From Oceanospirillales bacterium (lineage in GTDB: Bacteria > Pseudomonadota > Gammaproteobacteria > Pseudomonadales > Balneatricaceae), in the NCBI GenBank assembly GCA_018223185.1, contig JAAEYW010000002.1, positions 186,001-250,000 on the forward strand: a stretch of DNA of 64,000 nucleotides, written 5' to 3'. Positions 55,190-64,000 of this stretch are shown here, piece after piece. The translations under genes and the position numbers were made by a program. The stretch's first letter is position 1. Each line of letters begins with the position of its first letter. The notes below the pieces were generated by a model. It did no database searches and was not told where the DNA came from. It saw only the letters and a list, made by a program, of their open reading frames with translations.

Positions 55190-55768
55190 TTAGCTCCCCC
55201 AAAAACGGGGCTTCCCGGTATCCAGATGGACAAATTTACTACGGGTATAGAGCCCTACACCACCGCGGTTTATCTGCCGGGCTGCCCGGTGCAGATCCAT
55301 CAGGTGAACACCCGGGATACGAATATCGATCGCTTTACCCTGCATATGCAGACTTTTTTTCGCTACTTTACTGCTTCGCTGACTCAACATCGCATTCGTT
55401 TCCGGTGAGCGGTAACCAGAAATCACTTCAACAGGCTTATCAACCCCCAGTTTCAGCTGCAGATCGTGCAGTAATACCATCAGTTCAGGAGACATATCAC
55501 CGACTTTATCATTACGGTGATCTCTTAACAGGTAACAGATAGCATCCATGCTGTCAGGGACAAACTTACCATTACAGAAGAAAGTAGCGTTCAGCTTTTC
55601 CCCGGTATGGAGGTTGTTAAATGACAGGGACATATCGGAGAGCGGAATGATTCTGCCTGGCTCCGGTATACTGTTCTTGGCTAAAGCGTTTGGTGTGAGA
55701 GCTGCACCAGCAGATAAGAGTGCTATTTTGCGCAAAAACTGCCTGCGCGAATGTTTCATATGAGTCAT
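55190..55768 (-). CDS. Tat-exported murein endopeptidase-like protein (MepK/YcbK)
   Basis: A 192-residue M15-type zinc peptidase. Twin-arginine signal HSRRQFLRKIALLSAGAALT at the N-terminus. Metal and active-site residues lie in ISGYRSPETNAMLSQRSS, SLHMQGKAIDIRIPG, and FVHLDTGKPRFWG. MepK in E. coli cuts 3-3 cross-links in peptidoglycan. Next to it (83 bp upstream) is an LdtD-type transpeptidase that makes such links, an order also found in E. coli ycbB-ycbK. ATG at 55768 or 55759 can both start. Confidence 0.85.
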   Translation of the reverse strand: MTHMKHSRRQFLRKIALLSAGAALTPNALAKNSIPEPGRIIPLSDMSLSFNNLHTGEKLNATFFCNGKFVPDSMDAICYLLRDHRNDKVGDMSPELMVLLHDLQLKLGVDKPVEVISGYRSPETNAMLSQRSSKVAKKSLHMQGKAIDIRIPGVHLMDLHRAARQINRGGVGLYTRSKFVHLDTGKPRFWGS

Positions 55769-55851
55769 AAGATAGAGAACAAATTAAATCGTTTAAAAAA
55801 TGAACAGCGATTATCTATTAATTACTCACAACTGTACAGATTTTAATCAAT

Positions 55852-57096
55852 TTACCATGATATTGCGTCCGCTGCCTGAGCGGTCGAGCTCAGCTGATTG
55901 CGCTCCCAGTCATCCCGATGGTAAATATCATTGCGAAAATTCAACACACCCTCGGGGTCTAACCATGCAGTCCAATAAGTCATATGCACCGGCAGAGGAT
56001 GACGCAGATAGATTGCACGGGTTTCTTCTGTCATCAGCCCTTGCTGCAGTAACGGCAACTGTCCGGGACTGTCCAGCTGCAAAACATACTGAGCTAACTC
56101 TTCAGCCCGCTCAACCCTGATACAACCCGAACTCAGATCGCGCCGCTCCTGATTAAACAGACTATGAGCCGATGTATCATGAAGATAAACTGCATAGGGG
56201 CTGTGAGACATAAACTTGAGCCGTCCCAGCGTATTGTCCTTTCCGGGGGCTTCCCAGAAATAACGATCTGACCCTCCCCGATACATCGACCGCGGGTCTA
56301 CCTGATGACTGGGTAACAATACCCGTTGCGCTCCACGGCCCTGAGCAACGTTAAGGCGCTTTCGATTCAGATAATCAGGATCTGCCTGCCATGCAGGAAT
56401 AATGTCCTTCCAACCAATACTTGCAGGCACCGTCCATGAAGGATTCATAATCAGTGCTTTAATGTCCGTGGTAAATATCGGCGTCTTACGTTTTTGACGG
56501 CCGACAATGGTTTTCATCTGTAATACAACATTGCCCTGATCGACCAGTCGCAACCGGAATTCCGGTATATTAACCTGGATATAACGCCCTGCAGCATGCT
56601 CACTGAACTGTCTGATACGATACTGATTCAGCTTTAACTGCCCAATGCGCTGAGCCGGCGTTATATTCAGAAAGCTGCGACTTTCAGGCCCGAGAATACC
56701 ATCGACTTCTGCGCCATGACGATACTGAAACCGCTGCAGCGCCTCATCCAGCGCCTGATCAAAGTACTGTTCATCACGGGTTACCAGCGTCAGCCGCCTA
56801 TAATCGCCCAGCAACATCAATTGCTGCCGCAGAATAACAACCTGTGGGTGACGGTCTCCCTGACGCAACAATGGTCCTTTTTCAAGACGAGGCCAGAACC
56901 CATGACGACTCAATTCATGGTAATAGTTAATGGCACTATCCAGGCTATTAAAACGGGTTTCAGGCGCTGGCTGATCAAGCTGGTTCTGATACAGCAATGC
57001 CGAATAAATAGCAGGGTGCTCCACTGCGGACACAACAGTACTGGCAAAAAAACTGAGGTATGTACAAAAACATACGAGCCGGTAGATACCTCCCAT
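55852..57096 (-). CDS. ldtD: L,D-transpeptidase of the LdtD/YcbB type, short form
   Basis: A 414-residue cell-wall transpeptidase. Signal peptide at residues 1-24 (YRLVCFCTYLSFFASTVVSA). A peptidoglycan-binding-like helical region contains LQRFQYRHGAEVDGILGPES. The YkuD catalytic motif is HDTSAHSLFNQERR...SSGCIRV with active Cys. E. coli LdtD is about 615 residues, so an N-terminal portion is shorter here. ATG 57096 has AAGGAG upstream; a GTG at 57102 is too close to it. Forms a pair with the MepK-like gene. Confidence 0.86.
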   Translation of the reverse strand: MGGIYRLVCFCTYLSFFASTVVSAVEHPAIYSALLYQNQLDQPAPETRFNSLDSAINYYHELSRHGFWPRLEKGPLLRQGDRHPQVVILRQQLMLLGDYRRLTLVTRDEQYFDQALDEALQRFQYRHGAEVDGILGPESRSFLNITPAQRIGQLKLNQYRIRQFSEHAAGRYIQVNIPEFRLRLVDQGNVVLQMKTIVGRQKRKTPIFTTDIKALIMNPSWTVPASIGWKDIIPAWQADPDYLNRKRLNVAQGRGAQRVLLPSHQVDPRSMYRGGSDRYFWEAPGKDNTLGRLKFMSHSPYAVYLHDTSAHSLFNQERRDLSSGCIRVERAEELAQYVLQLDSPGQLPLLQQGLMTEETRAIYLRHPLPVHMTYWTAWLDPEGVLNFRNDIYHRDDWERNQLSSTAQAADAISW

Positions 57097-57369
57097 ATTC
57101 ACTCCTTCAGGCTTTAATCACAATAAAAGCCTGTCGCCTGTTCAGTACAGACCCAAAAAGAGGAAAAATCAAAAAAATGGCGATTCGGCTCAAAGTAAAA
57201 ACGCTCATAGAGAAGCAAATGAACGCAATACTGTGGCCAGACATCATCACATTGCCATCTCTTATTTTGTTAACATATAAACATTCTGGGTAGCGATACA
57301 GAATCAGCCTGTCATCAGCGAATGGCAACAAAGGCGGTGAGGGGGCTAGACTATAGACCTGGTTGTAAG

Positions 57370-58140
57370 ATGAAAGCAGAGATAAGCATGCAAGACGATG
57401 AGCTTCACTGGCAGGAGATGACAAAACTGATTGCCGGCTGTATAGACAGTCTGGGCAGTGGCGTGTTTTATCCGCGTTTTTTCCAGATGATGAGCGCTCT
57501 TGCTCCGATTGACCAGTATATGGTGTTTGAGCTCTCCCCCAATGGCGATTACGCCACCTGCCGTCTGGCTCATAACATTGAGAGCCCGGATCTGGGGCTT
57601 GAGCTGGCCTCCCTTTATCTGGATGGGGCATATCTGGATGATCCTATGCTGGAGGAATTAAAAGCCTCCGTACTCACCTCTCCGGCCGACGCCCCCTGCC
57701 AGCTGCTGGAAAAAAGGCTTCTCCCTCCCATCTATCGGCGACGTTTTTTTAATGTGCCAAATTTAGAAACCAAATTCTCTTTTGTCGTGTTAGATCCGGA
57801 AAGCCAGCACCTGTTTTATATTAATTTCTACAGCAGAAAAGAGGATGGATTTGCCGCAGAGCAACTGAACGCCCTTAAGCAGGTTTCTTCGCTGATTGGC
57901 TCATTACTGCTGAAGCACTTCCGGGATGAACGCAAACGCAGAGGGGTTATCAAATCTCTGCTGGCATCAGGCCTTTCGGAGCGTGAAGCACAGATCTGCA
58001 ACATGATACTCAAGGGCCACACCGCAAAGTCTATCGGTATCGATCTCGGGCTATCCGAATCTACCGTGATCACCTATAAAAAGAGAGCTTTCGAAAAACT
58101 GAAGATCAACCGTAAATCTGAGTTACTCAAGTTTCTGTAA
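57370..58140 (+). CDS. LuxR-family transcriptional regulator
   Basis: A 256-residue regulator. The C-terminal 60 residues are a LuxR/FixJ HTH (LSEREAQICNMILKGHTAKS, then IGIDLGLSESTVITYKKRAF). The N-terminal 180 residues match no autoinducer-binding signature I can see. Start is uncertain: ATG 57370 (MKAEISMQDD) or 57388. It is divergent from the ldtD gene across about 270 bp and could control it; that is inference. The 58141-58193 gap leads to the tRNA locus. Confidence 0.82.
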   Translation: MKAEISMQDDELHWQEMTKLIAGCIDSLGSGVFYPRFFQMMSALAPIDQYMVFELSPNGDYATCRLAHNIESPDLGLELASLYLDGAYLDDPMLEELKASVLTSPADAPCQLLEKRLLPPIYRRRFFNVPNLETKFSFVVLDPESQHLFYINFYSRKEDGFAAEQLNALKQVSSLIGSLLLKHFRDERKRRGVIKSLLASGLSEREAQICNMILKGHTAKSIGIDLGLSESTVITYKKRAFEKLKINRKSELLKFL

Positions 58141-58193
58141 AGCATAATCGTTAACTTTTTATGGCCGATCAAGGGAAGGAAATAGAAAAATAG

Positions 58194-58266
<73 letters not shown>

Positions 58267-58320
58267 ACTGTGACCATACTGTGACCGCTACACCCTTTTC
58301 ATGAACATCTGGCAAACTGC

Positions 58321-58357
58321 GCGCCTGTAGCTCATATGGATGGAGTAGCAAACTCCG
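58321..58357 (+). pseudogene. 5' half of a tRNA-Arg-like sequence
   Basis: GCGCCTGTAGCTCA followed by TGGATGGAGTAGCA resembles the first half of the tRNA-Arg at 62728-62804, in the opposite orientation. No second half follows. It is a fragment. Confidence 0.6.
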
Positions 58358-58371
58358 TATGGAATCAGAAC

Positions 58372-58444
58372 TTTATAGATAGCAGAACTAACTATAAAGT
58401 GGCGTGCCTGGAGGGATTCGAACCCCCGACCAACAGGATCGGAA
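58372..58444. repeat. 73-bp direct repeat, left copy (3' part of tRNA-Arg)
   Basis: 71 of 73 bases match 62700-62772. The repeat covers the 3' part of tRNA-Arg (minus strand) and 28 bp beyond its end, and stops just past the anticodon. This is the pattern of an attachment-site duplication, although no integrase is seen in the 4.3 kb between. Confidence 0.85.
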
Positions 58445-58767
58445 ACCGCACATCAACAGCCCTGATAAGCCCTCAGATCAACGATCTCCAGACCTCATCA
58501 CACTTTGGATTCCGGTGGAGAAGCAGTCACCGTGGATTATGCAACGGCACTGCAACCAGAATGTGAACTGCTTTAGTATTCGGGTTTAGCTGTCTCATAG
58601 CACGATTGACTCACTGTACCGTTCAATCTGCTCGCAGTATAGCAGTATGCATAACCCCCATCGATCAATTCATATTCTGTTGCCATAACTCCACCAATAT
58701 GAACAAAGCGAGAGCTCACAGACTTGGCAAGATATTCTGCATGTCTTTTCTGCTGGGCTTTATGGAC

Positions 58768-58979
58768 TTACCTATCAACATAGTCTTTTGCCTCAACTCT
58801 CCTACGTGCAATCGCCTCATCAGAGTATTCCTCTTCTATTCTACGAGAATATTCACGACTCTTTCTCCTGTTATCTACTGCTCCGGAAAGACCGCCATCA
58901 TGCGCAAGTTGCTCATTAAAGGTGGCAGATACTAATTCTGATCGCCCTGAAATAACACCTCCAATTAAGGAATAAGCTA
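58768..58979 (-). pseudogene. coding remnant without start codon
   Basis: The minus-strand frame ending at the TAA at 58768-58770 reads AYSLIGGVISGRSELVSATF, then NEQLAHDGGLSGAVDNRRKS and REYSRRIEEEYSDEAIARRR, with amphipathic, charged composition like a real protein C-terminus. No ATG, GTG or TTG start is available before an upstream stop near 59070. It is likely the end of a gene cut by rearrangement. Family not recognised. Confidence 0.35.
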
Positions 58980-59125
58980 GAATCCTGATCGGCCCACCCC
59001 TTTTACGCGGAGTGACGCTCCGGATGCCGATCTGAACGCCTTTAACTGGTATACGGCCACGTCACCACAGTCAAATTCACCACCTCGCTGGTCGCAGCTA
59101 GCCGTGTCACTGACTCAGCCCGTAT

Positions 59126-59293
59126 ATGCCTGCTCAATACCCAATTATCGAGACACACCGCAGGAAGGACAGAGGTGCAGACCCTGGCAACACTCGAACA
59201 GTTCCGTGCGGCGCTGAAACGCAATTACGGATTAATCTCGACAATATTGATGTGGCGAAACTCTTTAGCCTGGCGACTATGTCTATTGATTGA
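59126..59293 (+). other. possible small ORF or C-terminal gene remnant
   Basis: Fifty-five codons from ATG 59126 end in LRINLDNIDVAKLFSLATMS, then ID and stop. Only the end looks protein-like. No ribosome site is seen. Short direct repeats of TATTGATTGA follow at 59284-59318. The rest of 58981-59604 shows no gene. Confidence 0.2.
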
Positions 59294-59604
59294 GCCTATT
59301 GATTGAGTCTATTGATTGAACCTGCTGATTTAGCCCGTTGATCAGGCCGTTGATTAACCCCTGGCAGGGTAAACACAGACGTCCGACTAAGCAAATACCC
59401 ATATTGAGACTTTTACGACAGAAGAGACAATAACAATCTGATATATTTGATAACGATACACATTGTTTAGATGCTTGATGGTGCATACTTATAGCCAACC
59501 TCTCGGTACCATCACTATTGGAATTGGGTGCGGCAACCACTATCCGCCGAGCGGTCGATAGTGTAGACGTTGATACAGGTATTAGTTGAGTAGTCATAAT
59601 CAGT

Positions 59605-61260
59605 ATGGATTTCATCTTCAATTTCTTTGTCGACGGTGCGATCTCCTCACCGATCGCCTATGAATATTCCCCCTCGCTGGTGGCTGCCTCAGTCGTCACC
59701 GCGATGGTTGGCTCGGCACTTGCGCTATACCTGACCCAGGTATTACGGCTGGCCGACACCCGGCTCACCTATATGCTGGTACGACTATGCGGAGCCATCG
59801 CGTTTGGTGGCTCGGTATGGAGCATGCATTTTTTCGGCATGCTGGCGTTCTCTCTCTGCGTCAACGTCACCTATGATCCCTGGATTACGTTAATGTCCGG
59901 CCTACCGGCCATCATTGCCGCCTGGATTGCCATCGGCTGGATCACCAAACCGCGGCTTTCTACGCTCGGATTACTGTACACCAGCATCCTGATCGGCGGC
60001 GGCATCGGCTTTATGCACTATATGGGCATGATGGCGATGCAGATGACCGCGCTGTTACGCTTTGATCCGTTTGGCTTCGCCCTCTCCATCTTCGCCGCCG
60101 TATCTCTGTCAGCCTGCTCTCTTTGGACAATCAACAAACTGCATACAACATTTGGCGAATGTCGCTGGGAAATGTGTGCGGTGGGCGGTATCGGTTTTGG
60201 TCTGGCGATCAGCGCCATGCACTATATTGGAATGTCGGCGGCACGCTTTATTGGCACCCCCGAAACCGCAACGCCTATCCCGCCCGATGATAAAATCTAT
60301 CTGTCATCTGTTGTGATTCTGGGACTGTTTGGACTGCTGGGCAATGTCTTTTCCGGCGGTTTGATTACCACCGTACGACGCGGCCTGGTATTGCTCAATC
60401 AGCAAAATACAGAGCTGGAAGACAACCACAAAATGCTGAAACAACAGCAAGCAATCATGCTTAAAAACGAAAAGCTGGCAACCCTCGGTACTTTGTCTGC
60501 GGGTATCGCCCACGAAATTAACAATCCACTGGCCTATGTATCGGGTAACCTGTCCTCCCTGAAAGAGTATGTCGACTCACTGCGCTATTTCGTCAACATG
60601 ATTAAAGGCTGGCGTAGTGCCGGACTACTAACCCCGGATCAGGAAGCCGAGTTCGAACGACTCTCCCAAGAGACCGACCTCGCCTTTCTTGAAGACGATG
60701 TCGGCGTGCTGCTGGCTGACACCATTGACGGCTCAAACCGGATTACCGAAATCGTTAAAAACCTGAAAAGCTTCAGCCGTACGGATAAAACAGACCGGCA
60801 ACTTACAAACCTGAACACCGGCCTGAAAAGTACCCTGCGCCTGTTGAACTCAAAACTGGATGCTGGCATCTCAATCGATCTGAAATTGCACTCCAAACGC
60901 AGCATCGTTTGTAACCCTAACGAGATTAATCAGGTCTTCCTTAACCTTATCCTGAATGCCCGTCAGGCGATCGACAAACAGGGTACGATCAGGATTGAAA
61001 CCTATGACACGTCGGATGAGTTTGGCGTGCGGATCGCCGATACCGGCAACGGTATTCCCGCAGAGATTATCGAGCGGATATTCGATCCGTTTTATACCAC
61101 CAAGCCTCCTGGCGAAGGCACCGGTATGGGATTAGCAATCGTATACGGCATTATCGGAGATCACGGCGGCACCGTCAGCGTTAAGTCCAAGCCGGGAACC
61201 GGCACGACCTTTGACATCCGCCTGCCCTATTACACCGCAGAGGATAGCTGCCAACTCTGA
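59605..61260 (+). CDS. MHYT-domain sensor histidine kinase
   Basis: A 551-residue membrane sensor. Residues 20-260 hold seven TM helices with three MHYT-type motifs (WSMHFFGM, FMHYMGM, AMHYIGM), thought to bind copper and sense CO, NO or O2. The kinase part has phospho-acceptor H303 in SAGIAHEINNPLAY, NLILNARQAI, ADTGNGIPAEI and GTGMGLAIVYGI. No response regulator or other partner is next to it. It is the only intact gene besides the lipoprotein between the two tRNA copies, so it could be cargo of the duplication. Confidence 0.9.
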   Translation: MDFIFNFFVDGAISSPIAYEYSPSLVAASVVTAMVGSALALYLTQVLRLADTRLTYMLVRLCGAIAFGGSVWSMHFFGMLAFSLCVNVTYDPWITLMSGLPAIIAAWIAIGWITKPRLSTLGLLYTSILIGGGIGFMHYMGMMAMQMTALLRFDPFGFALSIFAAVSLSACSLWTINKLHTTFGECRWEMCAVGGIGFGLAISAMHYIGMSAARFIGTPETATPIPPDDKIYLSSVVILGLFGLLGNVFSGGLITTVRRGLVLLNQQNTELEDNHKMLKQQQAIMLKNEKLATLGTLSAGIAHEINNPLAYVSGNLSSLKEYVDSLRYFVNMIKGWRSAGLLTPDQEAEFERLSQETDLAFLEDDVGVLLADTIDGSNRITEIVKNLKSFSRTDKTDRQLTNLNTGLKSTLRLLNSKLDAGISIDLKLHSKRSIVCNPNEINQVFLNLILNARQAIDKQGTIRIETYDTSDEFGVRIADTGNGIPAEIIERIFDPFYTTKPPGEGTGMGLAIVYGIIGDHGGTVSVKSKPGTGTTFDIRLPYYTAEDSCQL

Positions 61261-62259
61261 GTCCGGACAGCCTTATACGTTGTCCGGTGAACCGCCATTC
61301 CCGCGCGCTCGACGCCCGATTGATGGGGCCACAGAAAAAGACTCAGCCCCCCTACGGCAACGACAGCCGCGCTCAGCGTTGGGCTTGTTGAACTATCGGC
61401 TCCTGCGGCAGCCCTATAAACCCCATCAAACCTTCTTTTTGCAGCAAGGCGAATAACGAACTGAGAACCGAACTACTGAGGGACCGAAATCATTGAGTTC
61501 GGTAGAGGAAGCCGGACGAGTAGAATCGGCACACAGGTGTCATATATGGTCTTCCCCGCTTTTACAAGGTAACAGAGTAGACCGAAGGGACAGGTTGGCT
61601 TTCATATTTCCGGCCTGTTTGCGGAGCTTGAACCCCTGGCCTTGATGAGAATTCGCGCATACTGTCCTTATCAGTTTGTCGGCTTTTGTTAGCCGTTGGC
61701 ACTTCCAGGTTTTCAGTATGCCGGTCTTACCTGTTTTCCATCGTGTCTGTTGCCATCGCAACTGGTGGAAAATTTATCATAATGAGGAGATCGCTTAGAG
61801 AATTTGTAAGCTTAAAAGTCTCCACCTGAAACGGATCTGCAACACCCTTCTTACCGCACTGTGACCAGAGTAGCCCCCTCCAAAATACTTATTTCGTAGA
61901 CATATCAATGCGCCCGTAGCTCACTGGGTTATATGCCACCATAGGTATTTAAAAACAAAGCCGCATAGGATAAAAATCTCATCGAGGCAGTGTGGTCCTA
62001 AAGCTGGGGGGAAAGTCAAACCCAGAAATCACAGTTCAGAAAAAGGATAAGAAGACCTCAGCAAATTTGGGGCTGTATAACTTCTGAAATCATACAAGAC
62101 GCTCTCACACTGCCCGTTAAGGATTAAGCAGCGCTAGAGAAACAGGGATTGACCTTAGAGGGAGCATCAGCAAAGTAAACTGAAACAAGAAACCTCAGAT
62201 CAGATGGCTCTACAAATCGTCTCTGTAAGACTTATACGTCAGACGAAAACCCCAATGCT
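61261..62259. other. 1 kb stretch with no intact gene
   Basis: I find no open frame with a credible start. A 73-codon minus-strand frame at 61540-61761 lacks a ribosome site. A tRNA-like 5' fragment lies at 61910-61937. The composition suggests rearranged debris. Confidence 0.5.
61910..61937 (+). pseudogene. tRNA 5'-half-like fragment
   Basis: GCGCCCGTAGCTCA followed by CTGGGTTATATGCC resembles the acceptor and D-arm of an Arg-type tRNA, with no remaining anticodon arm. Second such fragment in the region. Confidence 0.45.
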
Positions 62260-62442
62260 TTAAAGTGGCACGACATCGATTACATCAGCAGCCGTATCAA
62301 TTACCGCATCCGCTGTATTACCAACGACAGGAACCACCGAGACAATCGCCCCACCCACACGCATCGGCACCGTCACGACTTTGGTGAGAAAGCAGCCGCT
62401 CAAACCTAAAGCCAAAACAACAATAATCGCTGGTTTAATCAT
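62260..62442 (-). CDS. small lipoprotein (NF038104-like)
   Basis: A 60-residue protein with a lipoprotein signal, VVLALGLSGCFLTK (lipobox LSGC, Cys at residue 17). The mature part, VVTVPMRVGGAIVSVVPVVG followed by NTADAVIDTAADVIDVVPL, is what I remember of the NF038104 / DUF6726 group of small envelope lipoproteins. Function unknown. It lies just downstream of tRNA-Thr copy 2 on the same strand. Confidence 0.8.
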   Translation of the reverse strand: MIKPAIIVVLALGLSGCFLTKVVTVPMRVGGAIVSVVPVVGNTADAVIDTAADVIDVVPL

Positions 62443-62482
62443 GTGAACAAGTGGTCATTTAGAGGAAGAAACAAGAGAAAAA

Positions 62483-62558
<76 letters not shown>

Positions 62559-62699
62559 ACTGTAGTTAGCGGGATTATCCTGCGCCGCGTCGCCTTTCGG
62601 ATCGTCGCTACGCTTCGTTGTCTCGCTTAACCCGACTCAAACCCCATCGGGGATTCCAGCCCTCCAGGCGTTGGTACCCGGAGCAGAGGATTGTACAAT

Positions 62700-62772
62700 T
62701 TTATAGAGAGCAGAACTAACTATAAAGTGGCGCGCCTGGAGGGATTCGAACCCCCGACCAACAGGATCGGAA
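62700..62772. repeat. 73-bp direct repeat, right copy (overlaps tRNA-Arg)
   Basis: Matches 58372-58444 at 71 of 73 positions and covers the 3' part of the intact tRNA-Arg plus 28 bp downstream of it. Confidence 0.85.
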
Positions 62773-62804
62773 CCTGCTACTCTATCCAGCTGAGCTACAG
62801 GCGC
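62728..62804 (-). tRNA. tRNA-Arg(CCG)
   Basis: A 77-nt minus-strand tRNA with acceptor GCGCCTG, D-arm AGCTCAGCTGGATAGAG, anticodon CCG in the TTCCGAT loop, GGTTCGAATCC T-arm, discriminator G and encoded CCA. It is the intact partner of the fragment at 58372-58444. Confidence 0.95.
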
Positions 62805-62919
62805 GCAGTCCATCAGATATGATGAGGGCGGTATATTACCGATCTAACGGAGCACTGTCTATTGCTAAAACAAATTTTTCAGTCATTCAGCCGGACAGAC
62901 ATCTCAGTGCTGAAGTAAC

Positions 62920-64000
62920 TTAATTATAGTCGCAGTTCACATCACTGAGCTGGTGTTGATCGAAAGAGATAATCCGGGTTTCCCGCAACTGTTCCTTTCC
63001 TGCAGGAGGTATCAGGCTGCCCATCCGCTTCGCCTTTACCGCCCGACTGAAATAAAACCCCTGAAACAACTTACACCCCCAATGTTTCAGAAATTCCAGC
63101 TCTTCCTTTTTTTCAACCCCTTCTGCAACCACATCAATACCCAGAGTCCGGGCCATCGCTATAATCGTTGACACAATCGCAGCATCATTGCTGTCGGTTG
63201 TTATATCCTGGACAAAAGACTGATCGATTTTCAGGGTACTCAGAGGCAGCTCTTTCAGATACCGTAACGAAGAATATCCGGTGCCGAAGTCATCAAGTGC
63301 AAAACGGATACCCAGCCGGGAAAGCCGCTGCATTTTTATGCGCACCGCTTCAATATTATTGAACAGTACCCCCTCTGTCAGTTCAAACACCAGATACTCA
63401 GCCCTGACACCACTGCTGAGCACAATTTCCTGAACCTGCTCAACAAAATCATTCTGCTGAAATTCACGCGGGCTGATGTTCACCGACACCACCAATTTCT
63501 TTCCCTGCGCTTCCCAGGCCGCCATCTGCTTGCAGACTTCAGCAAGAACCCACCGCCCTAAGCAGCAGATCAGGTCCGTCATTTCGGCAATCGGAATAAA
63601 TGCCGATGGGTTAACCGGCCCCTTTTCGCCATCCGACCAGCGAACTAACGCTTCAGCACCGACGATTTCGCCACTCTCCCGAACCAGTGGCTGATAACAG
63701 AGATAGAGCTGGTCCTGATCAATCGCTTCCCGAAGACTTTCCTCAACCTGCTGACGATGATCGGCACTATGCTGCATCTGCTCGAAAAAAAACTGTACCC
63801 GGTTGCGCCCCTCCTCTTTGGCCCGATACATCGCCAGATCAGCCTGCATAATCAGGTTTTCAAACTCATCATTTTCGCCATCGAACAGGGCGATACCGAT
63901 ACTGGGGGTCACATGTAATGCCCGTCCGTCAATCTGGTGAACCGAAGAGATAGACTGACGGACCTTTTCTGCGACACTCAGGGCGTTATGGCTGGCAGTA
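62920..64000 (-). CDS. GGDEF-EAL cyclic-di-GMP protein, 5' end outside window
   Basis: The frame is open to the window edge, giving at least 359 residues. The visible N-terminal part is the end of a GGDEF domain (VTPSIGIALFDG, MQADLAMYRAKEEGRNRVQF). A complete EAL domain follows, with GAEALVRW, DDFGTGYSSLRYLKE and VAEGVEKKEEL, so c-di-GMP phosphodiesterase activity is likely. The GGDEF active site and any sensor lie beyond the right end. It is separated from tRNA-Arg by 115 bp. Confidence 0.9.
   Translation of the reverse strand, partial: TASHNALSVAEKVRQSISSVHQIDGRALHVTPSIGIALFDGENDEFENLIMQADLAMYRAKEEGRNRVQFFFEQMQHSADHRQQVEESLREAIDQDQLYLCYQPLVRESGEIVGAEALVRWSDGEKGPVNPSAFIPIAEMTDLICCLGRWVLAEVCKQMAAWEAQGKKLVVSVNISPREFQQNDFVEQVQEIVLSSGVRAEYLVFELTEGVLFNNIEAVRIKMQRLSRLGIRFALDDFGTGYSSLRYLKELPLSTLKIDQSFVQDITTDSNDAAIVSTIIAMARTLGIDVVAEGVEKKEELEFLKHWGCKLFQGFYFSRAVKAKRMGSLIPPAGKEQLRETRIISFDQHQLSDVNCDYN

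Noticed and set aside
58606..58935. Plus-strand 109-codon open frame
   Set aside because: It is opposite a better protein-like minus-strand frame at 58768-58979 and has Cys/Ile-rich shadow composition.
61540..61761. Minus-strand 73-codon open frame, possible transposon remnant
   Set aside because: No transposase motif can be seen and the start lacks a ribosome site; left as part of the unexplained stretch.

Overview
This 64 kb window is a chromosomal segment of a gammaproteobacterium. The evidence is gene order: nudE, yrfG, hslR, hslO and pckA lie together as in enterobacteria, and ppx, trxA, rho, ubiD and a ferredoxin-reductase gene lie together as in Pseudomonas. Product lengths closely match E. 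coli (Rho 419 aa, PpiC 92 aa, GlnE 965 aa, ArgA 446 aa). A marine Oceanospirillales-type relative is my guess from overall flavour only. Nothing here is plasmid- or phage-structural.

Layout. 1-4.4 kb: a MocR-type regulator with a perfect palindrome at its promoter, a sirtuin, DbpA, PpiC and a small acidic protein. 4.4-8.1 kb: an AT-rich, foreign-looking minus-strand operon of four overlapping or tightly spaced genes, read here as an ABC-three-component (ABC-3C) conflict system plus a two-TM candidate effector. 8.1-13.1 kb: an accessory stretch (orphan XRE regulator, amino-acid oxidase, GNAT, two small proteins, NYN-LOTUS protein) separated by copies of a modular palindromic repeat. 13.1-25.2 kb: housekeeping genes (ubiD, rho, trxA, ppx, pckA, hslO, hslR, yrfG, nudE, sodB). 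25.4-39.7 kb: glnE, DUF47-Pit, argE-argA, a PhoPQ-like two-component operon with PepSY and glycine-zipper proteins, a Crp/Fnr regulator and ilvD. 39.8-45.4 kb: a TauE-type exporter, an EAL-like/HDOD protein, a frameshifted zinc-ribbon gene, a LMW phosphatase, and a GT39-PAP2 envelope pair. 45.5-53.2 kb: a four-gene transglutaminase / ATP-grasp / alpha-E / DUF2126 operon. 53.7-58.1 kb: a membrane protein, a MepK-LdtD cell-wall pair and a LuxR regulator. 58.2-62.8 kb: two tRNA-Thr copies and one intact tRNA-Arg with a 73-bp direct repeat, tRNA fragments and gene debris around an MHYT histidine kinase. The window ends inside a GGDEF-EAL gene.

The most interesting signal is in the 4.4-8.1 kb operon. 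The N-terminus of the second protein and the C-terminus of the two-TM protein just upstream share an Asn/Ile-rich motif of about 18 residues. The two-TM protein carries it twice: one copy is acidic and the other basic at the equivalent positions. A motif shared between the N-terminus of a regulator and the C-terminus of a neighbouring effector, with charge-complementary pseudo-repeats, is the arrangement known from HET-s/NLR-type amyloid signalling. I infer, without proof, an ABC-3C system that may trigger a membrane effector by templated beta-stacking.
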